This document shows positions 11,701 to 20,395 of a stretch of 64,000 bases of DNA, piece after piece. The stretch comes from Rugalucina vietnamica (taxonomy: Eukaryota; Mollusca; Bivalvia; Lucinida; Lucinidae). The translations under genes and the position numbers were made by a program. Position 1 is the first letter of the stretch. The number at the start of each line of letters is the position of its first letter. The notes beneath the pieces are model-generated. The model did no database searches and was not told the origin of the DNA. It worked only from the letters and a program-made list of their open reading frames with translations. The stretch spans positions 62,212,711 to 62,276,710 of the forward strand of contig OZ024877.1 in assembly GCA_964017185.1 (NCBI GenBank). The letters are read 5' to 3'.

Positions 11701-11795
11701 AAGCTTCTGAGCTCATGCTCCAACTTTAAGATCCGATTTTGCCTCTGGAGCTCTTCAATCTGACGAGACATTTCTTCGTACAATTTATCGTCCAT
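5772..11795 (-). CDS. Gag-Pol polyprotein of Ty3/Gypsy retrotransposon with C-terminal zinc-finger extension
   Basis: A 2007-residue single-frame polyprotein. It starts with a coiled-coil-like segment (1-35) and a Gag region (~100-330), then a CCHC zinc knuckle (C378, C381, H386, C391). The aspartic protease has DSGA at 438-441. The reverse transcriptase (~700-900) has YLDD at 857-860. RNase H follows with DTDAS at 1004-1008. Integrase has an HHCC zinc site (H1248, H1255, C1285, C1288) and a catalytic D1317, D1377, E1413 triad with D-D35E spacing. Gag and Pol are fused without a frameshift. After the integrase come about 400 extra residues: acidic, then C2H2-like fingers (one degenerate at C1693/C1696/H1709, one canonical at C1720/C1723/H1736/H1741), then a Lys/Glu-rich tail. 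All core catalytic residues are present. The start at 11795 begins the long frame just after the primer site. Role: reverse transcription and integration of the element. Family call is certain, function of the tail unknown. Confidence 0.97.
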   Translation of the reverse strand: MDDKLYEEMSRQIEELQRQNRILKLEHELRSFGQELGEMSGLLSTPAPVKDEQGLGSRKVWSDIPKGRPDAHGAEAGLSEAEGIDSHEIPDRFVTNRKKPASSGSKSKDVIMKPATYDGSVAWMDYKAHFDACAELNGWTEQQKGLYLSVSLRGQAQGVFGNLESGKHDYGDLVKALEERFAPPNQTELYRVQLRERRQKASESMAELGQDIRRLTNLAYPKAPSDVRETLAKEQFVDSLVNTEMRLKIKQARPIDLNDAVRHAVELEAFYRAESKQAGQGFINTAVSSEQVDDKKLAEAFSSLNNRLDEMTKVMNKLLFQQRNSNYRQENQPSKQGPVSNNRPPAQTRTDNGTNRQRVNNGSYKPEVKGQNRTARRCFNCNSDQHLIKDCTQPKTSNRDKDKPGSTNKESVCLSSTNHAGLFVQAKLGEYGADCLVDSGATLSLLSSKVWSTIKGTVSLEKFDKEIVSASGNVLDTKGKANVCFVINGVKCVMDVVIAEMDIDAILGLDFMSTHNVIVDVVGMTMHIKGTVCPLVKIGKIGCYQVIVKERVHVPSRSEVILEGQLVDYDSSDDNIGIIETSGKFLNSNRGVVARTLVKANGKIPIRYANFSNEDQILYPGTNIAEFCPAQVLRAVQEVKTKPPRNLPKHLTELYERASEGMSSTQKKQIANLLGKYGDIFSKDEHDLGRTGIIKHKISVDSTRPIKQAMRRVPVHMQDEVDRQLDLMLEHDIIQPSTSPWASAIVLVKKKDGSRRFCIDYRRLNDVTVKDAYPLPRIDESLDQLAGAKWFSCLDLSAGYWQVEVDPDDRQKTAFITRRGLYEFNVMPFGLCNAPATFERLMELVLSGLHWQICLIYLDDIIIFGKTFAEMIQNLDTVLARFAQAGLKLKSQKCQLFKREVDFLGHVINEHGIHTNPQKIECVKTWPTPKNITELRSFLGLCSYYRRFIANYSHIAKPLTRLTEKDQKFNWTTECSEAFERLKHMLVTAPILAHPDFTKPFILDTDASNHAIGAVLSQKTGNEERVIAYASRTLSKSERKYCVTRKELLALVYFVKYFRHYLYGRKFTARTDHASLRWLMNFKNPEGQVARWLEVLSSFSMTIEHRPGRLHGNADGMSRKPCIDDTVSTSHSEIPQDNSKDLDPSCMHVGSEDTDKSRSEFDDLKSLQANDDELAVVRSWVQANKRPEFAAIAAEGYILKSLWNQFPCLELDDNLLVRRQENLDEDNEVTFQVIVPKKARRSILYACHDMKTSGHLGVTKTVSKIKQKFYWPGLQSDVRSYIAGCDACSKRKGPIPSKRAPMQIVRSGFPMERIAIDILGELPETPRGNKYIVVIGDYFTKWTEALPIPNMEACTIAKVLVENVLCRFGIPQVIHSDQGRQFESNLFQEMCKLLGIHKTRTTPYHPQSDGMVERFNRTLAAMLSAYVSENHRDWDEQLPYVTMAYRSTEHETTGMSPNMLMFGREVSTPLDLVYELPNLSKPIPSNQWVWELRDRIERAHTLVRQYTQQAMHRQKRNRDSRMSFETFKIGDQVFVHFPVKKVGTSAKLTPFWRGPFKVTGKLSEVLYKVNCGRNNAEQIIHCDRIKLCRQQVLRGELEQSDIEGHEEGHAHEPENNNEPEADRDNEIDEVEELESAHQPVMDTDIEYESESKRVRRKPVWAKDYVFSCRLVNTKQTPRKYGGLEMSEETQTKCSWCKGMFETGAPYEQHMIQSYRDRWTCHACGKTFKLKSYLEKHKRTQHQAWASINRTLNRSAGHFKVGLKTNSHVAKVNVDEEKHNLDDQSKVKDSKEKQVSDGQVQKKEETVSTAKKVESVDLVSEENYDWDKSPDVSLEGELQVSDDSDSLSDNDSRRQEIKKDKVDQSSVDKEKELWLGRVIRKATTPAIPVALKKQKVDEKPENENIGQKEIVIEVKKDNGTLKRKKEIKVTCESMIKEGSSESVTTVTENGEETYRDRVRRKKQKTGPVKIDMGDIISDGSIQASDISLQLKGEGNVELTLTYCPESDD

Positions 11796-11863
11796 AATGC
11801 AGTAATACTATATAACAACTGATGATAGATGGGTAAGCCTATTGGTTAATGCAATAGAAATTT

Positions 11864-11881
11864 GCCCCACGTTGGGCGCCA
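11864..11881 (-). promoter_or_regulatory. Primer binding site, tRNA-Lys(CUU) type
   Basis: On the minus strand, six bases inside the 5' LTR, the sequence is TGGCGCCCAACGTGGGGC. These 18 bases are complementary to the 3' end of animal tRNA-Lys(CUU) including CCA. Minus-strand DNA synthesis would start here. Confidence 0.85.
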
Positions 11882-11887
11882 AAAATA

Positions 11888-12589
11888 TGTAACGTATGCG
11901 GGGTTAGCTTAATAAATATATAAATAATTTTCCTTTGGGACTACTTTGTCCTGTGATTATAGACCAATGATTTTACAATGATTGGATGAGCAAAACAAAA
12001 ATCATAGGAATCAACTTAATATGCATATAAAACAAATGTGATGATGATCTGCACTCGGTATATGAGCTCAGCCTGAACCTCTGCTGAGCTAGCTCTGACT
12101 ATTAGTATCAGCCTACACTGCTGATGCTCCGTCAGTGACTAGCATACACTTCTGCTAGGCCAGTCCTATGCTAGTAACATAAACCACCTTAATCGCCTAA
12201 GACTGTTCACTGCTTGGTTATATTTATCAATGCTACTTGGATGGACTGTGTCCACTTTTCGCTGTTGCTACTGAGATGGATAAAATCCACTGTTCGCCAC
12301 TAAACCAAGCTTGCAATCAGTCTTTAATAGATTTTATATTGGTTTATTTACTTTATCTGTACTCTCCGACGACTTCTTGCTAACTGAACAACTCGCAACG
12401 CGAAACACGGGTATTTATACTATCTGTGACGTCACACACTTTGGACGAATCTACTTTGCGGGCGAGTCTATGTTTTGAATTACCTTAGAAACGGGGTTGT
12501 CAAGCTACTCAAAGTCGTTTCGACCAAGTGAATTAATCGCCGGTACTATCCTATGAAGACCGACTTGCAAAAATAATGATTTTGTCACA
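11888..12589 (-). repeat. 5' LTR of the Gypsy element
   Basis: A 702-bp direct repeat of 4765-5466 that holds the element promoter. TATAAATA on the minus strand at 12412-12419 is a plausible TATA box, about 170 bp into the LTR, which would put the transcription start near 12385. No difference from the 3' LTR was found by eye. Confidence 0.95.
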
Positions 12590-12593
12590 CTAT

Positions 12594-13075
12594 ACTCTGT
12601 AGTTGTTTTATGTTTTGGTGTTGAATAGTTGAATATTTGTGCTGTTTACTTTTAGGTAAGTTTTCATATTATTTAGTTACGTTCGGGTTACAAAATGGCC
12701 TCCTTTTGGGAAAAAGCAGCTCACTCGGTTTGCAATATGTTTTCTTAGTATAAATACCTGATTGTCAATTTATTTCCCACCTCAGTGTTTGGAGTGGACA
12801 TTTCTTTCTGACTGCGGCTTTTCCTGATCATTGCTTATTTTCACCGTTCTGTTGTGATAAATATTGATGTTGCGTGTTGTGTCCGTTTGTCTGCCTGTTG
12901 TGCTCATTGGGATGTTTTTAATTTTTTGATGATCGGGTGGCTTCCTTTCTATATATATATACCTTGTTGGGAAAAAGCTAGTCATTCTGTTCTTCGGGTG
13001 TGTTGTCGAAAACTATTTTATTATGTTTTGTGCTGTACTCGTATTTTCTTTCCCACCTAGTGTCTATGTTGGGAC
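12594..13075 (+). repeat. R1 dispersed repeat, right fragment plus a degenerate second copy
   Basis: This continues the R1 copy after the Gypsy insertion. The phrases TTGTGCTGTTTAC, TTTCTTAGTATAAATACCTG, TTTGGAGTGGACATTTCTTT and CTTTTCCTGATCATTGC match 55200-55440. From about 12840 a second, more degraded stretch repeats the same order of motifs (TTGGGAAAAAGCT..., TTTCCCACCTAGTG). Confidence 0.75.
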
Positions 13076-13964
13076 TGAAAATTTAATTGCATCGATTCCT
13101 GGTCCCTCTATTCTTATTGGAAAAGGTCCCTCAGGACCTTTTCCACAGTGTTTACTTTGAATATGAAGAAAATTCTACCCATGATCGACTGCTTTCTCTC
13201 AATTACGCGTTTTGTCACATAAAGCGCTTAATAAAAACTAGTGAACCCGTCTATACTGACTAGACAGTGAACCGCAATCAATTAAATTTATCCATTTTTG
13301 ACACTCCCCGTCAAATAACGGTAAAATCTAGCAAGCAGTCTCGATCGTGGTGACTTCTTATCATAGCGCATCTAGGTTTAGATCGTAGATACCCTGACGA
13401 GGGGTACAGAAACTATAGGAACTCTATATGGCTGACTTTTAGTCCATCACATCGGTCCCATGGGTCTGTTTCTGGTAGTGTGGCTGCAGGTCAAAATTCA
13501 GAACTCTGTCACAAATTGACTGCACTGCAAAATGGTTTTCTACACATCGATATATTGATTGTAATCGTGTTCCCTTTAGTATTGGCTTTGGTTCCAAAAC
13601 ATCAGAAACTTTGATCAATGCCTTGAGTGACAGATACACACTGGTCAAGCGTTCATAACAAAAAACGACATTCATGTATAGGAAACGAAACTGAAACGTA
13701 TGAGAATCGAAATTAATGACAAACCAGAGAATCAACAACACTGAAATCTATAGCAAATTTAAAGGAATCTCTTATAACAAACGGCTGCTGACCTTTTCAT
13801 TGGTTTCTTTTTAAAGAAGCCAACTTGTTTTGCATTGTTGTCTTTCAATAAACTAAGTGTAAGTGTCACCACAGACAATCATTGAAATATATTATCAAAT
13901 CATGCATTAAATGGCTTAAACAAGCTTGGAATAGATGTTGCCGTATGGTTTCCTTACCACATTG
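13076..13964. other. Intergenic, no gene recognised
   Basis: A short hairpin lies near 13118-13145 (GGAAAAGGTCC ... GGACCTTTTCC). A 100-codon minus-strand ORF (13439-13741) has no recognisable motif. Nothing else was seen. Confidence 0.45.
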
Positions 13965-14469
13965 TGCAACTGGAACAATGTACCTCAGTCAGCTAAGGGA
14001 CGTTGTATACAAATTTCGATTGTTTCCCATAGATTGCGATGTGCGCGATGTCCTATTTTGACACCTGAGGGACAGTTACCAATATAGACCTGTGTTTTAC
14101 ATGTAACTTGTGGCTAAGGCCTGGGATAGATTTATGCAATTTGAGTTATATGAAATTGAAAGAAAAAGAGCCCGTAATAGTAATAAGAAATGGATGTTTC
14201 AAGGGTTCTGACCAGATTAGACGTATTCCGTCTGTGCAGTCAAAAATGCATCATGAAAACATGTCGATGCAATGAATACTCCCTTAAATCCCAAAATTAT
14301 TTAGTTAAACTGGGGTATACAGGGTAACCTATTTTTTCATATTTTTGCTCCAAAGCGGTTCTAACGTGTATCCTTATTCCATGTTTCGAGCAAAAATATG
14401 AAAAAAAAATTCAAATATTTCCAGTGAAATGTTTCTATCATTACCGCTGAAAATAAAATCTCTATATAT
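13965..14469 (-). repeat. Left part of an inverted duplication (partner 59693-60216)
   Basis: Read in reverse, this segment matches 59693-60216 closely, for example CCTCAGTCAGCTAAGGGACG, TAGACGTATTCCGTCTGTGC and CATGTTTCGAGCAAAAATAT. It contains most of an R2 hairpin repeat. The match breaks at 14469, the edge of the 15.4-kb insertion, and resumes at 29916. Confidence 0.88.
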
Positions 14470-15630
14470 TATGGTGGCTTGTTAGTGCCATTTCGTCTTT
14501 TCGTTATTTCGCAGTGAAATAACGCCACGCGAAAAGACGAAAAGACGAAATAACGCCGCGCGAAAAGACGAAAAGACGAAATAACGCCGCGCGAAAAGAC
14601 GAAAAGACGAAATAACGCCGCGCGAAAAGACGAAAAAACGAAATAACGCCACGCGAAAAGTCGAAATAACGAAATTACTGCACAAAAAGACGAAATAACG
14701 CCATGCGAAAGAACGCAATTTTATAGCCATCATAATGGCGTCTTTTCCAGTGCCTGCTTTCGTTATTTCGTCTTTTCGTGTTGCGTCTTTTCGTTATTTC
14801 TTCCTTTCGTTATTTCGACTTTTCGTTATTTCGTCTTTTCGTGTGGCGTCTTTTCGTTATTTCGTTTTTTCGTTATTTCGTCTTTTCGCGTGTCGTCTTT
14901 TCGCGTGGCGTCTTTTCGTTATTTCGTCATTTCGCGTGGCGTCTTTTCGTTATTTCGTATTTTCGTTATTTCGTCATTTCGCGTGGCGTCTTTTCGTTAT
15001 TTCGTATTTTCGTTATTTCGTCTTTTCGCGTGGCGTCTTTTCGTTATTTCGTCTTTTCGCGTGGCGTCTTTTCGTTATTTCGTTATTTCGTCATTTCGCG
15101 TGGCGTCTTTTCGTTATTTCGTCCTTTCGTCTTTTCGCGTGGCGTCTTTTCGTTATTTCGTCTTTTCGCGTGGCGTCTTTTCGTTATTTCGTCTTTTCGT
15201 TATTTCGTCTTTTCGTCTTTTCGCGTGGCGTCTTTTCGCGTTTAAAAATAGACAGATGATAATAACCTTTACCTTTGGTGACCTTTATTATAATAAATTT
15301 GTCATCTTGTCTTTATGTTAGATCGAAACCATTGAAGTATTTTAAATACGGACCTTTACAAAATAACCGAATGGTTCATTCAATTTTATTTGAGCCGCGT
15401 CATAAGAAAACCGGACTTTTCCTGTACAAAAAAGACGCAGATCAGCTGTGCAGTTATTTTCTCAGCTTGATCAGTGCCATGTTTTCGCTAATCGGATAGT
15501 ACAATAATCAGGAAGTTTAAGCTTCTAGCCTTCTTTTGAGATTGCACAGTCCGATGTGTGTCGGACCGGTTCGGAAACCCAAAGACCGGTTTTCTCGCTT
15601 CGTGGCTCATTTGTGACCGAGCAATATTAG
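14470..15630 (+). repeat. Left terminal inverted repeat of the 15.4-kb element
   Basis: It consists of a 30-bp unique tip, an outer tandem block (about 14513-14700), a short spacer, an inner tandem block in the opposite sense (about 14758-15245), then about 380 bp of unique sequence ending near TTTGTGACCGAGCAA. The right arm shows the same order reversed, with frequent substitutions and indels in the unique part. Confidence 0.85.
14513..15245. repeat. Word-shuffled tandem array (TTATTTCG / TCTTTTCG / CGTGGCG)
   Basis: The array is built from three short words, TCTTTTCG, TTATTTCG and CGTGGCG, in a variable order rather than a fixed period. The first ~190 bp are in one sense and the inner ~490 bp in the opposite sense, so the arm can fold on itself. 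All frames stay open because the words lack stops, which produces spurious ORFs rich in F, R, V, S and Y. Confidence 0.92.
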
Positions 15631-15884
15631 AATTGAGCCGCCTCGTGGGAAAACCAACAATGTGGGTTCCGAACAGGTCCGACACAAATCGGCCTGTACA
15701 GTCACAGAAGATGGATAGAGACTGGAAATTTTGGATTTAGAAAGTCGAGAAATTGTACTATCCATGTAGCGAAAACAAAGGCGCTGATCAGCTTCGCAGT
15801 TACTGCGAAGCTGATCTGCGCCTTTGGTTTCGCATATGCAAATATTATACAAAATACAAATCAAATACAAATTGTATTTGGCAA

Positions 15885-16165
15885 CGCATTACGAAAACTT
15901 GCCCATGCAACATACAGAAATTTTTTTCAGCTGTAAAAAGTAAAAATTACATTGGAAAATGTTTGAAGTTTTTAATATTTTTGCTCAAAACATACATTGT
16001 GGGTACACGTTATAACGGCCTCGGTGAGGCGGCTCTAACAAGTACCCACAATGTTTGTTTTGAATCAAAAATAAGAAAAAATATAGGTATACCCCTGCGT
16101 ACCACAGTTTTGCTATATAAAAGTGGGATATAAGGGGATATACATTTCATGGACATGTTTTTCTG
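15885..16165 (+). repeat. R2 hairpin repeat, copy with intact central hairpin
   Basis: About 280 bp, starting ACGAAAACTTGCCCATGCAA and ending TTTCATGGACATGTTTTTC. A hairpin at 15994-16053 is centred on GGCCTCGGTGAGGC with arms ACATTGTGGGTACACGTTAT and its near complement. It is flanked by an oligo-T/A region and a TATACCCC motif. Other copies are at 42690, 43565, 45965, 49010 and 59655. Confidence 0.85.
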
Positions 16166-16331
16166 ATGTACAGTAGTGCGACATAATGTCAAGAATGGAG
16201 TTTTCTGAAGGTGGCGAATACTTATGTCCACTGACTGTAGTTCAGAATGTTGGCTACAATAAAAAGAATAGAAGTGTTAACTGATATACAAGGTCATACT
16301 TAGCCATAATAAAGTGAAAATAATCTAATTT

Positions 16332-16400
16332 AACAAAGCCACTAACAGTAACAGTTCCTGTTATGCTGCAACAGTAACTGTTACTGTTAGTGGCTTTGTT
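16332..16400. repeat. Perfect 25-bp inverted repeat (hairpin)
   Basis: Arms 16332-16356 and 16376-16400 are exact reverse complements around a 19-nt loop. Directly after it, a stretch (GGACTTAAAGTAATG/AAAAT ... CTTTCAAATGTCAT) is duplicated in tandem at about 16400 and 16478. Confidence 0.9.
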
Positions 16401-16510
16401 AGGACTTAAAGTAATAAAAATAAAAACTTTCAAATGTCATCAACTTTTGAAAGTAATGTCATCAACTTTTGAAAGTTAGGACTTAAAGTAATGAAAATAA
16501 AACTTTCAAA

Positions 16511-18102
16511 TGTCATTAACATAAGTTAAGCATCACCCTAACATTATTCTGGAGACTGTTTTGAGATAACAATTACTTCATAAAAACAATTATTCTGTGA
16601 CGGTAGTTTACCAGTGTCGTTTCTTGATCGGATAGAACTGTTAGAACGCCATTTGCCTTAAAGGCGGTTTAGATTCTATGGGACCATTTATACACAAACC
16701 CCAATTTTTGGGATATACCCTTATGCACCAGTCATTTGTATCCCCGGCTCCCCTAGGGTCGGGGAATAGCGGTAATTTTTAAAGCCCCGCTGAAAGCCTG
16801 GCACCGCGGGGCCAGTTTTGTGGTAAAATCCCTGCTAAAAGCCCCAGCTCCTCGGAGGCTGACCATAATGTGGAACAATAGCTGGGAGCTGTTCTGATGA
16901 AACTGAAGTATGAAAGAGGATCTTGAACTCATGCGTGTAAAAAGTACAGGTACATTTGCAAATTAAATAAGGACCATAAAAGTAATCAAATGTTAAAATT
17001 ACAATTGATATCTAATTTGAAATGATGTGACCGTGCATTGATGGGAAATTACCCCCCGGCACACCCTCGGCACTGCCTGGACTCATCAGACTGTTATACT
17101 CAGTATTTTATGGAATTTACAGGAATAGCCATCCAAACTTATTCGCTTGTTTTTTAAGCACCACGTTTTCACTACATGTGTATACATGTATGGGTTAAAT
17201 GGAGCAATCCTTGTCCCTGATGATTTTCTCGAAAGCGCTATGTAGGAGGTTTGCATTCTCTTTCTTTAATAGTATTATCCGCCGCGCTTTACAAGAACCA
17301 CACCAGACTTCACGTTTCCACAAGTGATGCACAAAGTGCTATTTTATTCTTTTCATTGCAAAAGAAGCTTGCTAATAATCACATTTTCTGTTACCATCTA
17401 ATGCATATTATGTTACTTAGGTCAAATTCAAAAACAATATGATTTATCCTGTCAGCAGGCGTGGATTCAGGCAATTTCCTAGACTGAAAGGAGTTAGGTC
17501 GCTTTTCACTAGAGGGTCACAGCTACTTACACCAGCAGCAGCCAGGTTGCCATTTTATAATTTAAGGTGTGTATGTGTGTGTGTGTGTGTGTGGGGGGGG
17601 GGGGGTGATACAAAACTTCAAATTCAAATTTCTTTGTGGACCAGGGTATATCCAATTAGCCCCGAGGGGATGGTACTCCCATAATTATCATAATTATGGG
17701 AGTACTACTCCGGGGGGCTAATTCAGTATACTGTCTCAATAGTATTGACTATTGAGACAGTATGTGTATGTAGCGCGTTAAATGCCCTTTTTGCGTAGTC
17801 CACTCCAAATTAGATTACCCCTTTTTCAGTGGAAAAAATTTGAAGCACACACTTTATACAGAAAAATCGCCTTCATTTTCCTCGAGGGGTGGGAGGGGTA
17901 ACTCGAGGTAATTCTGGCACGGATGTGCCGTTAAACCTACCAAATTAATATACATGTACCTCGAAAAAAGGGACCCGGTGATATACACACTACGGTACAT
18001 GAAAATACGAAAATATTAAAATTCTTTGGCGAATGTGTCTTTTGTGTTTGTATATGTTGCATACATGTACCATTACGAAAATGTGTTGTTGCCCATGCAA
18101 GA
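16511..18102. other. Intergenic inside the 15.4-kb element; (GT)n and small hairpins
   Basis: A GT/TG run then poly-G lies at about 17568-17605. A hairpin at about 17654-17725 has arms with ATTAGCCCC...GGGGGCTAAT and CTCCCATAATTAT. A second hairpin at about 17734-17763 has arms CTGTCTCAATA / TATTGAGACAG. No ORF with recognisable content. Confidence 0.6.
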
Positions 18103-18105
18103 TAA

Positions 18106-19076
18106 GCCTCAGTCCCACTGCGCTTACGATCGCTTAAGATCGCCGTATTACGACCAGTTTAGGATCACATTTCTGAGATAATCACAGGTAAACTCAGTGG
18201 ATCGCACGACCGATCTGAAGAAATTTGGGGCGGTCCTCTGAAATAATCAGTTTTAGGGATCGATTTAAGGACCCACGACCATTCCAAAATATCGGATGCA
18301 GTAATTTAAGAAGTACGGATGTTGCTGAAATACTTTTTATGAGAAAATGATGCTTTATAGTATAATCTTGAAAAATATAATCTTAAGTATCTGAGATCAT
18401 CCTACGACCGTTCCTAGCGTTCTTGAGCAATCGTAGGATTAAAATCCGTCGCAAGCGGTTTTTGACATGATCAAAATTCTGAAAACAATCGTAAGCAGGT
18501 CATATGACTAAAATGGGCGTGATATGCCAGAGATGTACCGTTAAATCTGAGTGAACACGTCCATTCATGTGAATTACGTAAAAACCGTTTGTTTTCTACA
18601 GTTGTTCAAAACTAACGATGTCGTTAGTTAACGTTTCGTTAAAATTTCAAACGTTAATATTATAAATACACTGTTATTGTTTGTTGAAAAAATGTGAGAA
18701 TCCTTTGCACTGCAAAGGATTCTTACATTTTTTCAACAAAAAATAACAGTGTATTTGTTACTTTTGCTGATATTTGCTTAACAAATTTATGTCTTAACGA
18801 TATCGTTAAGCTAACGATGCTTTGAACAACTGGGCCCTGATGTTTAAACGAGACTACAAGAATGATCGCTTCATCAGTTGAAAATTGTTTCACCACGTTT
18901 GGGCATATATAAGGCACTGTCTTTTAATCGAATATACTTAGCAAAATCGTAGGATTGTGTTACATCCGAAAGGATCGGTCTTAAGATCATGAAAATTTCT
19001 AAAGAATGTCGTAATACCCCCGAATCTAAAGACTATCTTGCGTTTCTGCAATCGTACGATGCAGTGGGACTGAGGC
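18106..19076. mobile_element. Non-autonomous element, PIF/Harbinger-like (TAA duplication)
   Basis: The termini GCCTCAGTCCCACTGC and the reverse complement are flanked by TAA on both sides (18103-18105 and 19077-19079). The TIR and 3-bp TWA duplication are typical of PIF/Harbinger. The 971-bp interior has no transposase but has scattered GATCGTA/TACGATC motifs on both strands. A fragment of the same family lies at about 55640-55865 in the opposite orientation. Confidence 0.75.
18600..18835. mobile_element. Nested palindromic MITE inside the Harbinger-like element
   Basis: The ends CAGTTGTTCAAA and TTTGAACAACTG frame internal CTAACGAT...ATCGTTAG inverted motifs. The core is an almost perfect 46-bp hairpin, 18664-18709 against 18711-18756. 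The whole ~236-bp unit can fold as one hairpin. No clear target duplication was found, and TA lies only on the left. Confidence 0.7.
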
Positions 19077-19263
19077 TAAACATAGACTTCTTCAGCTTTA
19101 AAAAAAAACGAAAATATATATATATCTGTTTGTGTACACTTTACAACCGCCTCGCCGAGGCGGTTGCATATTTATTGTTGGTATTTTGTTCTTAGCAAAG
19201 GCACATTAATAAAATCTGTCAGTTATAAAACTCCTATACAAAATGCATATAGTGATAACCATA

Positions 19264-20393
19264 TCGGCTGAGACACAATCAGGGTTGCCTTTACTACCTT
19301 GGTCATGTTATGCATCTGTAATTCAGTGTGATATTATCCAATACCTATTGTTTTTATTTTATTACAACACTGGGATAATAAGCTTTCTGACGATATATAA
19401 TGATACCATATTGTGTACAATATTTTGCGTCAGTGAGAGATTATATGCTAAAAAACACTGTTTTTAACATGTTATGATGTTGCACTTTTATTTTGGGTGT
19501 TTTGTAACATGTTTGCTTCAATGTTCATCAATAAAATATGTTGCACATGGCTCTAGAACTAAGGAGACATATGTCCCCTGTAATATACTTTTTACGGCTT
19601 TGAATTTGGACTAAAATTAATGAAAATATGGAGTATGAAGTGAAACAGTACTTTTCTTATGTTTTTCAATTTTTCATGGTGTCTTTAGTTGGCAGGTAAA
19701 AAAATACACCCATGATTAGAACATGATTTTTTTGTATCTAGTCTTTCATTGTTAAGACAATAGAAAGTTTAGAATCAATGGAAGCTGAATTTATCCTCAC
19801 AGTGAAGAGTACTTGTTTTTTTTAAAATCATCATTTTTATGTAGAGTCCGTAGCCCCTATTTTCATAATGGATGTTCAAAGCCAAATTCCTATTAACAAG
19901 GATGAAATGGTCTTATTATTTTTCAGAATGAGGACTAGTAAAACATGGCTGAAGGTTTTGTCAAGAAATTGTATAGGACCGCTGATGTGGTCAACTATAT
20001 TTTTTGCATGGCCTGTAGAGTCCGTAGCCCCATGTTAAGAGACAACCTAGAAATAAAATGTGTGTTGCAGTCAAGGTTTCCTTCAATTTTTCATATGCAA
20101 CCACACATGTTACATTGTATTAAATTAACTGCAGCATGGAACAATGACTTATCTAGGCTGCATATGATCTTATTTAAGCAGCCCAAAACACTGGTTTGAA
20201 GCTCCTTTTCTGAACTATTCCCATTACCCACTATGGTGAAATTTGAAAAACGCGAGAGCCAAAAGAATTATTTCTGGAATATAAACCTGATAGGTCATAA
20301 GTTATTATAAACCAAGAAAAATGAAAATACAAAGAGGTTAATTTTTTGCCTCAAGTGCAACACAAAAGGCAACCCTGATTGTGTCTCAGCCGA
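19264..20393. mobile_element. 1.13-kb non-autonomous DNA element flanked by TA
   Basis: A 29-bp TIR begins TCGGCTGAGACACAATCAGG at 19264 and its reverse complement ends at 20393, with TA on both sides. The interior is AT-rich with no transposase frame. The TA duplication points to Tc1/mariner-like mobilisation, but the terminus is not one of the familiar CAGT types. Confidence 0.7.
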
Positions 20394-20395
20394 TA

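Larger units (their letters stand above)
4765..12589 (-). mobile_element. Full-length Ty3/Gypsy LTR retrotransposon
   Basis: A complete element of 7825 bp: two 702-bp LTRs in direct orientation with TG...CA ends (in plus-strand reading TGTAACG...GTCACA), a tRNA-Lys-type primer binding site, one uninterrupted gag-pol ORF on the minus strand, and a weak purine tract before the 3' LTR. A 4-bp duplication CTAT flanks it (4761-4764 and 12590-12593). By eye the two LTRs show no differences and the ORF is intact, so the insertion is very recent and could be competent. There is no envelope ORF. It sits inside an R1 repeat copy. Confidence 0.97.

Noticed and set aside
14735..15321. Several overlapping long ORFs rich in F, R, V, S, Y (also at 29098-29650 on the minus strand)
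   Set aside because: They are translations of the TTATTTCG/TCTTTTCG word array, which lacks stops in several frames. No protein-like composition or start context.
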